Below are positions 9,310 through 17,555 of a stretch of 64,000 bases of DNA, piece after piece. Positions within the stretch are counted from its first letter, which is position 1. Each line of letters starts with the position of its first letter. Under the pieces are notes generated by a model. That model saw only the letters and a program-made list of their open reading frames with translations, was not told where the DNA came from and searched no databases. The translations under genes and the position numbers were made by a program. Origin of the DNA: Pedobacter alluvionis (GTDB lineage: Bacteria; Bacteroidota; Bacteroidia; Sphingobacteriales; Sphingobacteriaceae); contig NZ_RCCK01000011.1 in NCBI RefSeq assembly GCF_003664035.1, positions 496,001-560,000 of the forward strand, given 5' to 3'.

Positions 9310-10491
9310 ATGCAGATTACTCAAAAACTATCCCGGACTGACATCTTGCTCATGGCTTTTTGCACAGGCCTGATTGTTGCAAATATTTACTACTGCCAAC
9401 CTTTGGTAATCTTAATTGCAAAAGAGTTTAATCTTACCGAAACCGATGCGGGAAAAATTACCTACCTCACCCAGATCGGTTATGCTTTAGGTCTTTTTCT
9501 TTTAGTACCACTAGGCGACATGTTCGAGCGTAAAAAACAGATCCTCATCATTACCGGACTTGCAATCTTCGCCTTACTGGTTGCCGCGGTTTCGCATACC
9601 TTTTTTGTACTGGAAGTTGCATCAATTTTAATTGGTACCTGCTCTATTGTACCCCAATTGATTTTGCCCTTAGCGGCTAATTTAAGTACCGATGAGAATC
9701 GCGGAGCCAACATTGGGATGATTATGAGTGGTTTGCTGGTTGGGATTTTAGCCTCACGCGCAGTAAGTGGCAGTATTGGCTTTTGGCTGGGCTGGAGAGC
9801 TGTTTATTATATGGCAGCAGCTATTTGTGGCTTGCTTATTTTTTTAATGGCCAAACGTTTTCCACAAAGTTATCCTGCTTTTAAAGGAAGTTACAAGGAA
9901 CTCATGGGTTCGATGTTCAGTTATATCAAAACCCAACCTGCCTTAAGGGAAACCTCTATTATTAATTTCCTGGCATTCGCCATTATTAGTGCATTCTGGA
10001 CAACCATGGTATTATTTCTCGCTAATCCACCTTTTAATTTACAGACTTTACAGATTGGGTTATTTGGAATTGCGGGGGCTGCAGGTGCATTAGCAGCCCC
10101 GTTAGTTGGAAAATTAAGCGATGGTAACAATCCACGCAAAAACTTAATGATTGGTTTTATATTACAAATTGTTAGTATTGCCTTGTTTTATTTTACTGGC
10201 AGCCACTTATATTTGTTTGTAATCGGCATTGTATTGATCGATATTGGTCAGCAGGCCATCCATGTAACCAACCAGACCCGAATTTATACCTTAATACCAG
10301 AAGCCAGAAACAGACTAAACACCATTTTTATGTCGGTTAGTTTTATTGGCGCAAGCTGTGGCTCTGCTCTGGGTTTGTGGCTTTGGGGCCAGGGTGGATG
10401 GGAATTATTCTGTTATGGAATGACGGGTATAATTGTCCTTAATATTTCAATTTATCAGTTTTACGGAAAGAAAAAATCACAATTTAAATAA
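9310..10491 (+). CDS. MFS transporter (drug or sugar efflux type)
   Basis: Major facilitator protein of 393 aa from the ATG at 9310; the longer frame from 9280 starts inside repeat DNA and is less likely. About 12 hydrophobic segments are visible. The loop 2-3 motif GDMFERKK matches MFS motif A, and an N-terminal IVANIYYCQPL stretch is typical of the MFS_1 efflux group. A later GKLSDGNNPRK loop is the motif A counterpart in the second half. The substrate is unknown. The outer-membrane-like gene follows after 14 bases, so the two are probably co-transcribed. Confidence 0.87.
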   Translation: MQITQKLSRTDILLMAFCTGLIVANIYYCQPLVILIAKEFNLTETDAGKITYLTQIGYALGLFLLVPLGDMFERKKQILIITGLAIFALLVAAVSHTFFVLEVASILIGTCSIVPQLILPLAANLSTDENRGANIGMIMSGLLVGILASRAVSGSIGFWLGWRAVYYMAAAICGLLIFLMAKRFPQSYPAFKGSYKELMGSMFSYIKTQPALRETSIINFLAFAIISAFWTTMVLFLANPPFNLQTLQIGLFGIAGAAGALAAPLVGKLSDGNNPRKNLMIGFILQIVSIALFYFTGSHLYLFVIGIVLIDIGQQAIHVTNQTRIYTLIPEARNRLNTIFMSVSFIGASCGSALGLWLWGQGGWELFCYGMTGIIVLNISIYQFYGKKKSQFK

Positions 10492-10505
10492 CCACTATAA
10501 ATTTT

Positions 10506-11108
10506 ATGAAAGCTAAAAACGCAATCAAAACACTTTCAATCTTATTGATTTGCCTGGCCATTTTAGGCAAAGCAAAAGCTCAGGACAGCACCAAAGTAGA
10601 ACAGCCAACTGAAGTAAAGTCACTTAATAAAATAAGACTGAGTCTTCTTTCACTACATTATGAACGGGAACAAAAAATAGGAAAACTCACCACAGTTTAT
10701 GGAGGTGCCGGATTGGCTGGTACTTTTCTAATAGAATACAATTATAATTACATCGCTGGAGGTAAAACCAATACCTACTTTGATCTGGCACCAAACCTTT
10801 ACGCAGGAATCAGAAAATACTATCATTTTGAAAACAGGATTAAAAAAGGAAAAAAAACCATTAATAACGCTTCTAATTATTTTGGACTAGATGTAAGCAG
10901 TTATTTTTCTCCGTTAATTAAAGGTGGCAATCTCAATCAATACAATGTGGCAAATTGGGAGATCGGAATCACCCCACAATGGGGGTTTCAACGCAGCATT
11001 GGCAAGAAAACAAATTTTGAGCTTTCATTGGGTCCAAATATGCGTATTAATAAATATCAAACCTATTATGGCGTTGATGGAAGGATAGGCTTTAGCTTTT
11101 TATTATAA
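10506..11108 (+). CDS. Exported beta-rich (outer-membrane-like) protein
   Basis: Protein of 200 aa with a clear signal peptide (about 1-25, basic MKAKNAIK, hydrophobic core, cut near KAQD). The mature part has alternating hydrophobic/aromatic strands (VYGGAGLAGTFLIEYNYNY, YFDLAPNLYAGIRKYYHF) and ends in a strand with terminal aromatic and leucine residues (IGFSFLL), which suggests a small beta-barrel. No named family recognised. It lies between the MFS pump and a GNAT gene with gaps of 14 and 2 bases, so the three form an operon. Confidence 0.65.
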   Translation: MKAKNAIKTLSILLICLAILGKAKAQDSTKVEQPTEVKSLNKIRLSLLSLHYEREQKIGKLTTVYGGAGLAGTFLIEYNYNYIAGGKTNTYFDLAPNLYAGIRKYYHFENRIKKGKKTINNASNYFGLDVSSYFSPLIKGGNLNQYNVANWEIGITPQWGFQRSIGKKTNFELSLGPNMRINKYQTYYGVDGRIGFSFLL

Positions 11109-11110
11109 AT

Positions 11111-11518
11111 ATGGTTCAGATTGAGCAAATATTCCCCTCACTAACCTGGCGGATCAGGCATGAGGCGATGTATCCGGAGTTACCTTTTGATATGGTTAAA
11201 CTTCCCGATGATTTTGACGGCATCCATTTTGGTTTATACCTCGATCATAAATTAACCGGAGTAGTTTCCCTATTTCATGATGGGGATGTTTATCAGTTTC
11301 GTAAACTTGCCATTCTGTCCGATACTCAAAATGCAGGTTACGGCTCACAACTAATGGACTATATCATTGATTTTTGTAAAATTCAAAAAGCGACAAAACT
11401 ATGGTGCAACGCACGTGTAAATGCTAAGGAATTTTATTTTAAATTTGGCTTCCACGAAACAGATAAAACCTTTTTTAAAGATGGTTACGATTTTGTAGTA
11501 ATGGAAAAAGAACTTTAA
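11111..11518 (+). CDS. GNAT-family N-acetyltransferase
   Basis: Compact acetyltransferase of 135 aa. The acetyl-CoA motif A is visible as FRKLAILSDTQNAGYGSQLMDY, with the Q/N-x-G-x-G turn replaced by QNAGYGS, and motif B as NARVNAKEFYFKFGF near 98-112. The acceptor substrate is not predictable. The start is two bases after the preceding stop, indicating an operon. Confidence 0.85.
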   Translation: MVQIEQIFPSLTWRIRHEAMYPELPFDMVKLPDDFDGIHFGLYLDHKLTGVVSLFHDGDVYQFRKLAILSDTQNAGYGSQLMDYIIDFCKIQKATKLWCNARVNAKEFYFKFGFHETDKTFFKDGYDFVVMEKEL

Positions 11519-11527
11519 ATTACCAAC

Positions 11528-11604
11528 CGTCATGCTGATCCGATAGTTATCGGATTTAGTTCAGCATCTCATTAATCAGATCCTGAATCAAGTTCAGGAT
11601 GACG
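11528..11604 (-). repeat. Palindromic repeat family B, copy 1 (carries a nested palindrome)
   Basis: Bounded by CGTCATGCTGA and TTCAGGATGACG, with two internal hairpins (TGCTGA/TCAGCA and TCCTGAA/TTCAGGA). Its reverse complement matches the copies at 27215 and 34703. Unlike them it carries an extra palindrome, TCCGATAGTTATCGGA, inside one hairpin arm. Confidence 0.75.
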
Positions 11605-11624
11605 AATAATTATAGAATAATAAA

Positions 11625-12740
11625 ATGGCTAAGAAAAAAGACGACGAAAAGAAAAAACATGTTGCTGTGGTTACTAAAAAATCGCTGCAGTTTCTGGAAG
11701 AATACATCAACAATCCTGCTCCTACCGGTTACGAATGGGAAGGACAAAAACTTTGGCTAAATTATTTAAAACCCTATATCGACGAACATTTTATCGATAA
11801 TTACGGCACCGCAGTAGGTGTTATTAATCCTAAAGCTGATTTTAAAGTAGTTATAGAAGCCCACGCCGATGAAATTTCATGGTATGTAAACTACATCACC
11901 AGCGATGGTTTAATTTATGTGATCCGCAATGGCGGTTCTGACCATCAGATTGCACCTTCTAAACGTGTAAACATCCATACCGAGAATGGCTTGGTTAAAG
12001 CAGTATTCGGCTGGCCAGCTATCCATACGCGCCATGGGGAGAAAGAACAGGCTCCGGAGTTAAAAAACATCTTTTTAGATTGTGGTTGCACATCAAAAGA
12101 AGAAGTAGAAAAATTAGGTATCCACGTAGGCTGTGTAATTACCTACGAAGATGAGTTTATGGTTTTGAACGACCGCTACTATGTTGGCCGTGCTTTAGAT
12201 AACCGTGTGGGTGGTTTTATGATTGCCGAAGTTGCCCGTTTATTAAAAGAGAACAAGAAAAAACTTCCGTTCGGTTTATACATTGTTAACTCTGTACAGG
12301 AAGAAATTGGTTTACGCGGTGCCGAGATGATTGCCCAGCGCATTAAACCAAATGTGGCCATCATTACCGATGTAACACACGATACCACTACGCCAATGAT
12401 TAATAAAAACATTCAGGGCGATTTATCGGCCGGTAAAGGTCCGGTGGTTTCTTATGCCCCGGCTGTACAAACCAATTTAAATAAACTATTAATTAAAACC
12501 GCTGAGAAAAATAACATTCCATTCCAACGCCAGGCATCTTCACGTTCTACCGGAACTGATACCGATGCGTTTGCCTACTCGAATGGCGGCGTACCATCTG
12601 CATTAATTTCGCTGCCGTTACGCTACATGCATACAACCGTAGAAATGGTACACAAAGAGGACGTTGACAATGTGATCAGCCTGATTTATGAAAGTTTATT
12701 GAACATCACCAACGGTCAGGATTTCAGGGAATTTAAATAA
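11625..12740 (+). CDS. M42-family metallopeptidase (glutamyl aminopeptidase / deblocking type)
   Basis: Dinuclear metal aminopeptidase of 371 aa. Metal and catalytic residues are in expected order: His/Asp in EAHADEIS, Asp in RALDNRVGG, the Glu pair in QEEIGLRGA, Asp in ITDVTH and a late His in RYMHTTVEMV. A lysine-rich N-terminus (KKKDDEKKKH) precedes the domain; no signal peptide, so it acts in the cytosol. Family members form tetrahedral dodecamers that trim peptides. The stop overlaps the next ATG (TAATG), so the following small membrane protein is coupled. Confidence 0.92.
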   Translation: MAKKKDDEKKKHVAVVTKKSLQFLEEYINNPAPTGYEWEGQKLWLNYLKPYIDEHFIDNYGTAVGVINPKADFKVVIEAHADEISWYVNYITSDGLIYVIRNGGSDHQIAPSKRVNIHTENGLVKAVFGWPAIHTRHGEKEQAPELKNIFLDCGCTSKEEVEKLGIHVGCVITYEDEFMVLNDRYYVGRALDNRVGGFMIAEVARLLKENKKKLPFGLYIVNSVQEEIGLRGAEMIAQRIKPNVAIITDVTHDTTTPMINKNIQGDLSAGKGPVVSYAPAVQTNLNKLLIKTAEKNNIPFQRQASSRSTGTDTDAFAYSNGGVPSALISLPLRYMHTTVEMVHKEDVDNVISLIYESLLNITNGQDFREFK

Positions 12741-13006
12741 TGGAAAAAGTAAACCTCCAGAAAATTATCATCAGCACCTTGTTAAAGGTTTTGCTGATGA
12801 TTGTTGTTATTATCATTCTTAACTCATGGCCAAACATCAAACAGAGTTTTAGTGGTAATATACCACCACTTAATTACTGGCTTGATCATAGTTTTAAAAT
12901 AAGTAATATCATCCTCATTTTAGGATTTGGCGGTTATTTTTATTATAAAGATTTAACCGATCAAAAACAACTGATGGAAAAGTCAAAAAACACCAGTCAG
13001 CATTAA
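12740..13006 (+). CDS. Small two-helix membrane protein of unknown function
   Basis: Protein of 88 aa with two hydrophobic segments (about 10-28 and 52-68) linked by a polar loop, and a charged tail (KDLTDQKQLMEKSKN). Start overlaps the M42 peptidase stop by one base, indicating translational coupling. No family recognised; it could be an accessory protein of the peptidase, but only proximity supports that. Confidence 0.6.
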   Translation: MEKVNLQKIIISTLLKVLLMIVVIIILNSWPNIKQSFSGNIPPLNYWLDHSFKISNIILILGFGGYFYYKDLTDQKQLMEKSKNTSQH

Positions 13007-13031
13007 TTTCGCCTCAGATGATGCCATGTTG

Positions 13032-13078
13032 AGCTTGTCGAAACACCTTATAGCGTATAAAAGGTCCTTCGACAAGCT
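13032..13078. repeat. Long palindromic hairpin element
   Basis: AGCTTGTCGAA (13032-13042) and TTCGACAAGCT (13068-13078) are a perfect 11-bp inverted repeat. The interior pairs further (ACCTTAT with ATAAaAGGT), so almost the whole element folds into one stem. Confidence 0.75.
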
Positions 13079-13105
13079 ACCATTGACAGACTCCAATAGA
13101 AAAAT

Positions 13106-13215
13106 CGTCATCCGATAGCTATCGGATGCGAGGAACGAAGCAATCTTAATGCGCACGCTAGTAGCGATCGTTGTAAGATTGCTTTGTCGGCTGAAAAAGC
13201 CTTCTCGCAATGACG
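13106..13215. repeat. Palindromic repeat family A, copy 1
   Basis: About 110 bases bounded by CGTCA and TGACG. The arms (GAGGAACGAAGCAATCTTA against TAAGATTGCTTTGTCGG) pair around a core GCTAGTAGCGATCGT. A perfect 16-bp palindrome, TCCGATAGCTATCGGA, is inserted next to the left end. A second copy lies at 31164-31264. Confidence 0.82.
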
Positions 13216-13432
13216 ATGCCTCTTGGCCTTTCAATTTGCTAAATTATCTGTCATTCCTATTGATTTTTACCCAATAAATCACCCTCTACCATTGACGTTG
13301 TCCTACAAGCTACTATTAATCAGCAGTTTAATTACTTTAGTATTTCCACCCAGCTAGGCCATAGCACGATATCTCCGTTCTGCTTAAATCCGGCCTAACA
13401 AATTTTTCGGGTTGCACTGCCTAAGCCAACAT

Positions 13433-13495
13433 ACCGGCTTCGAAAGAAAAATTTTCAGCCGGTGTTTTTTGTTTCTTTTTGACACCAAAAAGAAA
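13433..13495. repeat. Two adjacent hairpins in a GC-rich intergenic element
   Basis: ACCGGCT (13433-13439) pairs with AGCCGGT (13457-13463). Eight bases later TTTCTTTTTG (13472-13481) pairs perfectly with CAAAAAGAAA (13486-13495) around ACAC. GC-rich sequence (GGCGGCGAGCCGAGG) follows to about 13540. Confidence 0.55.
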
Positions 13496-13763
13496 GAGCC
13501 CTTCGGTGGCGGCGAGCCGAGGCAAGACCGCGCCGTAGGATAAGAGAAAACAATTGTACGTCACTCATATTGATTTTAAACAATTAATTACCCCTCAGGA
13601 TGACCAATCTATATTTATGATGCATCCTTTTTTTCTCCGAGCCGGGCTTGACGGATAAACCCGATGGATTAAAGTCATGAAATACTATCCCAACAGACCG
13701 GGAATCGTTAAAATTAATTGGAACAAATTAGATGTTACCGATTTAAAACAATCTTAATCTGAA

Positions 13764-14540
13764 TTACAGCTCATCCAGTTCAATCCAAACAGGTCCGTGG
13801 TCGCTTGTTTTTTCCCATCCCCTAACGTGCATATCTACTCCTGCTGATTTTAAGCTATCGCTTACCTGAGGACTTAGTAAAAAATGATCAATTCTTAATC
13901 CGGCATTTCTGCCATAAGCATTACGGAAGTAATCCCAAAAGGTATAGATAGTTTCGGTAGGATATAATTTTCTGATGGCATCTGTCCAGCCCTGGGCAAG
14001 TAAATTTTTAAATGCTAAACGTGTTTCCGGACGGAATAAAGCATCTTCAACCCACCGCTCAGGTTTATAGGCATCCAGTTCGGTCGGAATCACATTATAA
14101 TCGCCCGCTAAAACAACAGGTATATCACGAGCTAACAGCGTTGCAGTGTGTGCAGCAAAACGCTCAAACCATTGCATTTTATAATCGAACTTAGGACCAG
14201 GTGCCGGATTTCCATTTGGCAGGTATAAACAGCCAATTACTACACCATTTACCATTGCCTCTATATACCTGCTCTGCAGGTCTTCAGGATCTCCATCCAA
14301 ACCACGCTTTAATTCTGTTATTTCTAAATTTCTGGCCAGTATAGCTACTCCGTTCCAGCTTTTCTGTCCATGCCAGATCGCATTATAACCTGCATCTTTA
14401 ATCGCCTGTTCAGGGAATTTTTCCTGCGGTGCCTTCAATTCCTGCAGGCACACTACATCTGGCTGGGTTTCTTCCAGCCAACGTAACAGTACAGGCAAGC
14501 GGCCATTTACACCATTTACATTATAAGTAGCTATTTTCAT
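13764..14540 (-). CDS. xth: Exodeoxyribonuclease III
   Basis: Mg-dependent AP endonuclease / 3'-5' exonuclease of the EEP superfamily for base-excision repair, 258 aa. Start set at the ATG before KIATYNVNG, the universal N-terminus, rather than nine codons upstream. Catalytic motifs are in order: LQELKAP with metal Glu, the Tyr/Arg segment RYIEAMVNG, AGDYNVIP with Asp and Asn, GLRIDHFLLS with Asp, and SDHGPVW with the terminal Asp-His pair. Single gene between the repeat-filled gap and the sigma-factor operon, divergent from the latter. Confidence 0.94.
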   Translation of the reverse strand: MKIATYNVNGVNGRLPVLLRWLEETQPDVVCLQELKAPQEKFPEQAIKDAGYNAIWHGQKSWNGVAILARNLEITELKRGLDGDPEDLQSRYIEAMVNGVVIGCLYLPNGNPAPGPKFDYKMQWFERFAAHTATLLARDIPVVLAGDYNVIPTELDAYKPERWVEDALFRPETRLAFKNLLAQGWTDAIRKLYPTETIYTFWDYFRNAYGRNAGLRIDHFLLSPQVSDSLKSAGVDMHVRGWEKTSDHGPVWIELDEL

Positions 14541-14564
14541 TTTATAAAGCTCAACATTAAAACC

Positions 14565-14572
14565 CAAAAATA
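14565..14572 (-). promoter_or_regulatory. Candidate -7 box for exodeoxyribonuclease III
   Basis: The minus strand reads TATTTTTG, a full TAnnTTTG match, 24 bases before the ATG at 14540. No TTG is found at the expected -33 position, so the call is tentative. Confidence 0.4.
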
Positions 14573-14688
14573 GAAGATTGTTGCATTTTTTGATCTTAAA
14601 TATTAGGCCACATTTTGGTCAAATAATTCAGATAATTTAAAAATTTGGACTTATCTTGCAATTCATTTAGCACAGGTTCAAACAGCCC

Positions 14689-15147
14689 ATGTTCAAAGCA
14701 GTTTCAAACAATCCTTCTGCCGAATCAAAAGACATCCGTTGGTTTTATGATCAGTATGCACCCATGCTGCCTGGCTATATCAACGGCATCGTGCAAGATC
14801 ATCAAAAACCAGAAGATCATTTGGTTGCTATTCTTACTTCATTTGTTAAGGACGTTGTTATTTTGCAGGAAAAATGCAGGTTAAATAACTGGCTCCAACT
14901 GCGCCAATATGCACAAAGTAAATTAACTTTGTTTGCGGCAAAAGATCATCAGTTAAAACCTCACCCCTCATTAAACAAGGGAAGGCTGGATTTATTAGAT
15001 GATTTACAGAAACGGATATTCTGTGCAATATATTACCATGGAAAATCAGTTTCATACCTGGCGGCGGCAATTGGCTGTGATGAAAGCGAAATCCGCAATC
15101 AGTTAAAATTATCAATCGATAAAATGAGGAGGACAAGTGGAAATTAA
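14689..15147 (+). CDS. Divergent ECF-like sigma factor
   Basis: Protein of 152 aa, short but organised like an extracytoplasmic-function sigma factor. An N-terminal half resembles region 2 (WFYDQYAPMLPGYINGIV, then PEDHLVAILTSFVKDV) but lacks the canonical acidic DAEDLVQ core. The C-terminal half resembles the region 4 helix-turn-helix (RIFCAIYYHGKSVSYLAAA then CDESEIRNQLKLSIDKMRR). The next gene overlaps by 11 bases and looks like an anti-sigma factor, which strongly supports the assignment. Target promoters are unknown. Confidence 0.65.
   Translation: MFKAVSNNPSAESKDIRWFYDQYAPMLPGYINGIVQDHQKPEDHLVAILTSFVKDVVILQEKCRLNNWLQLRQYAQSKLTLFAAKDHQLKPHPSLNKGRLDLLDDLQKRIFCAIYYHGKSVSYLAAAIGCDESEIRNQLKLSIDKMRRTSGN
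15126..15139 (+). promoter_or_regulatory. Shine-Dalgarno sequence with GTG start of the anti-sigma gene
   Basis: AGGAGGA (15126-15132) precedes a GTG start at 15137 inside the end of the sigma-factor gene. A full Shine-Dalgarno sequence is rare in this window, where most genes have none. It fixes the GTG as the start. Confidence 0.65.
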
Positions 15148-15631
15148 TAAAATTATTGAAAGCGGTTTAATGGAGACCTATGTAATGGGAATTGCCACCG
15201 AAGAGGAGGTACAGCAAGTTTTATCGCTAAAAAAAGAATATCCGGCATTCAAAGAAGCTTTGGAACTTCTCGAATATGATATGGAAGTACTGGCACAAAG
15301 CATGAGTATTGAGCCACCGGCCAGCACTTTGTCTAAAATTGAACACGAGATCAGTGAAATCCAACGTCGTAACCAGGCGCTACAAACCACTTTCGAGCCC
15401 GAATACAGGCAGGAAAAATCTAATGGGGAAAGCAGGCAGGAAAAATATATACAGGTAGAATCAGAATCTAACCAAATGCGTGTAAATAAAGCCTGGAAAT
15501 GGGTATTTATTGCAGTCTTTGTATTAGGAAAAGTATTTTTAGCGTGTGCCATTTATTTTTATCTGGAGAACAGACAGGCAAAAGAACAAATCAAAGAATT
15601 GAAAATAGAACTAAAACAAAAGATCAGGTAA
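15137..15631 (+). CDS. Membrane-anchored anti-sigma factor
   Basis: Protein of 164 aa. The first ~60 residues (ESGLMETYVMGIATEEE, then a helix ending YPAFKEALELLE) match the cytosolic RskA/zinc-finger-less anti-sigma domain common in Bacteroidota. One membrane segment lies near 116-137 (WVFIAVFVLGKVFLACAIYF) and a short helical, charged periplasmic tail follows. The usual long periplasmic sensor domain is missing, so the signal may come from a partner protein. It overlaps the sigma gene by 11 bases and uses a GTG start with a strong ribosome-binding site, which should keep expression balanced. Confidence 0.75.
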   Translation: MEINKIIESGLMETYVMGIATEEEVQQVLSLKKEYPAFKEALELLEYDMEVLAQSMSIEPPASTLSKIEHEISEIQRRNQALQTTFEPEYRQEKSNGESRQEKYIQVESESNQMRVNKAWKWVFIAVFVLGKVFLACAIYFYLENRQAKEQIKELKIELKQKIR

Positions 15632-15744
15632 AATTATGCTGAATTTAACAGATAAAACCTGTCTTTTTTAAAACCAATACTAAACTGAAATGTTTAGTTG
15701 TTAAGATTCATTCATGTTTGAGCGCATGTTTTGAGTTTAGATAT

Positions 15745-15775
15745 AGGGATAGGCTGTTGGTCTATCCCTTTTTTA
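15745..15775 (+). terminator. Terminator of the sigma/anti-sigma operon
   Basis: AGGGATAG (15745-15752) pairs perfectly with CTATCCCT (15762-15769) across a 9-base loop and runs into a T-tract. Confidence 0.85.
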
Positions 15776-15778
15776 TGT

Positions 15779-16156
15779 TCAAACAAGTTTATTGCTATTC
15801 AGCAATGCCTTCACCTTCTCTTGCAGATTGATAATATCAAAAGGTTTTTCGATGATATCATTGGGCGAACAGCTTAGATTATCCATATTCAAAGCCGAAA
15901 ACAATATAACTGGCAAGTATGCTGTTTTAGGATTATGCTTTAACTTATTGCAAATTTCCCGGCCATCATACTGACCAATAAGTATATCCAATAAAATAAT
16001 ATCTGGTAAAAAATTAGCGATTGTTTCTTCTAAATTACCAGCATTTAAAATACCTTTTATATGATAATGTTCATCCTCGAAAATTAATTTTATAATATCA
16101 TGAATGTTCTCATCATCATCAACTATAAGAATTTTCTTAACTAGCGTGTTGCTCAT
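15779..16156 (-). CDS. Single-domain (CheY-like) response regulator
   Basis: Receiver domain of 125 aa with no output domain. Acidic cluster DDDEN near the N-terminus, phospho-acceptor Asp in IILLDILIG, Ser/Ala in LFSALN and conserved Lys in IIEKPFD are all present. Start taken at the ATG giving MSNTLVKKILIVDDD; a TTG three codons upstream is possible. It probably relays phosphate from or to one of the kinases nearby. It is convergent with the anti-sigma operon and lies downstream of the ECF sigma gene. Confidence 0.88.
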   Translation of the reverse strand: MSNTLVKKILIVDDDENIHDIIKLIFEDEHYHIKGILNAGNLEETIANFLPDIILLDILIGQYDGREICNKLKHNPKTAYLPVILFSALNMDNLSCSPNDIIEKPFDIINLQEKVKALLNSNKLV

Positions 16157-16225
16157 TTGCAGCAAATCTAGTTTAAGTGGCTTAGTTCATACTAGGTATT
16201 TATACCCGAATTTACCGAATAAATA

Positions 16226-16744
16226 TTAGGCAGCTAAACCAGACTTATAATTTTTAAGCATTTTTTTCAGCAAGCCTCTGGCCACGTGTATTTTCGTTTT
16301 TACAGTGCCAAGGGGAATGTTTAACTCGGCAGCAATTTCATGGTATTTATACCCTTCAAAATAACGGCAAAAGCAAAACCGGCAATCCTCAGGCAAAGCA
16401 TTTAGCGATTTCTGAATATCCTCCATGATAAACTTTGTGGCACCACCATTCGATGATGCACTTGGAACCAGTTGGATGGAAGTTAAATCTTCTTCCTGCT
16501 GGATCATTTCATTCTTACGTTTTACCTTATAGTAATGATTAAGAAAGGTATTTTTCAGGATGGTAAAAAGCCATGCCCGCACGTTGCTTCCCATTTCAAA
16601 TTTAGCCGAAAACCTAAATGCTTTCATAAAGGTATCCTGAACTAAATCGGCAGCGTCGTCTTCGTCATGTGTGTAAGCTAATGCGCGATCGAAAAGTGGT
16701 TGTTTGTACTGGTAGATGTCGCAATTGAAATTTAAGGTATCCAT
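16226..16744 (-). CDS. ECF-family RNA polymerase sigma factor
   Basis: Sigma-70 family protein of 172 aa with both ECF domains. Region 2 is classical (LFDRALAYTHDEDDAADLVQDTFMKAFRF then MGSNVRAWLFTILKN in part), and region 4 has LPEDCRFCFCRYFEGYKYHEIA with a helix-turn-helix ending LGTVKTKIHVARGLLKK. No anti-sigma gene follows; instead a CheY-like receiver lies downstream and a LuxR-type regulator and PAS kinase upstream on the same strand. This suggests regulation through the phosphorelay genes, which is an inference from order only. Confidence 0.92.
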   Translation of the reverse strand: MDTLNFNCDIYQYKQPLFDRALAYTHDEDDAADLVQDTFMKAFRFSAKFEMGSNVRAWLFTILKNTFLNHYYKVKRKNEMIQQEEDLTSIQLVPSASSNGGATKFIMEDIQKSLNALPEDCRFCFCRYFEGYKYHEIAAELNIPLGTVKTKIHVARGLLKKMLKNYKSGLAA

Positions 16745-16865
16745 ATTAGTTAAGGCTGATGTAATTATTCAACAAACAGCAATACCTTATGTTATTTGTA
16801 AAAATACCCGATTTTTTACGGTTTATTTAAATCGCTCAAAAAAGCCGCTAAAACGACCAAAAACA

Positions 16866-17516
16866 CTAGTCTACATAACCATTTCGCATGGCAAAACGGA
16901 CTAAAGATGCGGAGTTTTTTGTACCAGTTTTACTAATTAAAGCTTCTCTTTGACTCTCCACTGTTCGCCTGCTTAAGTACAATTTATCGGCAATTTCCTG
17001 ATTCGTTAACCCATCAGCGATGAGTTTTAACACATTAATTTCGCGCTCTGTGAAGTTGATATCGGTATTCATTTTTCGTGAAAGCATATTCAGCTGCGTA
17101 TTAAAACGCTCTAAAATGGAAATGCATATATTAGAAGAAAGATACCGTTTTCCCTTCATTACGTGCTTTAGGCAAAACAGCAATTCATCTTCTTCAATAT
17201 CTTTTGACAGGTAAGCAAAAGCACCTGATATTAAAGCATTTGATGCATATTTTTCATCTTCTAAAATAGACAAAACCACTACCTTTGTATTGTATCCACG
17301 CTCTTTAATAGTATTGGCTAAAGCTATTCCATCAAGCCTTGGCATTACAATATCTGATAAAATGATATCAGCTTTTGTTCCTTTTTCAAGAAGCTCCAAA
17401 ACGGCTAAGCCATCTGGTACTTCTGCAACAACATTGATGCCTTCGTGTTTTTCTATAAGCGCTTTAATAGAGGTCCGGATAATATGGTGATCATCCGCAA
17501 GAATAATGTTAATCAT
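16866..17516 (-). CDS. NarL/FixJ-type response regulator
   Basis: Two-domain regulator of 216 aa. Receiver with acidic Asp8/Asp9, phospho-acceptor Asp55 (IILSDIVMPRLDG) and Lys in YLSKDIEED. The C-terminal LuxR helix-turn-helix is complete (FTEREINVLKLIADGLTNQ, then LSRRTVESQREALISKTG). It begins 39 bases after the PAS kinase stop, so kinase and regulator are very likely a cognate operon pair. Confidence 0.93.
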   Translation of the reverse strand: MINIILADDHHIIRTSIKALIEKHEGINVVAEVPDGLAVLELLEKGTKADIILSDIVMPRLDGIALANTIKERGYNTKVVVLSILEDEKYASNALISGAFAYLSKDIEEDELLFCLKHVMKGKRYLSSNICISILERFNTQLNMLSRKMNTDINFTEREINVLKLIADGLTNQEIADKLYLSRRTVESQREALISKTGTKNSASLVRFAMRNGYVD

Positions 17517-17555
17517 AATTCAAATATAACTTACGCCATTTTAAAATTAAAACGG

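Larger units (their letters stand above)
13007..13763. other. Gene-free region of stacked hairpin repeats
   Basis: No supported gene in about 750 bases. It holds a long hairpin (13032-13078), a family A palindromic element (13106-13215), a hairpin ACCGGCT/AGCCGGT (13433-13463), a second hairpin TTTCTTTTTG/CAAAAAGAAA (13472-13495) and a GC-rich stretch to about 13540. A 26-codon frame at 13677-13757 could be the remnant of a lost gene. Confidence 0.6.

Noticed and set aside
12983..13234. Minus-strand frame of 83 codons
   Set aside because: It runs through the palindromic elements at 13032-13078 and 13106-13215 and overlaps the end of a real gene; open only because of repeat composition.
13677..13757. 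Plus-strand frame of 26 codons beginning MKYYPNRPG
   Set aside because: Too short, no ribosome-binding or promoter evidence; possibly a gene remnant, kept only as a remark.
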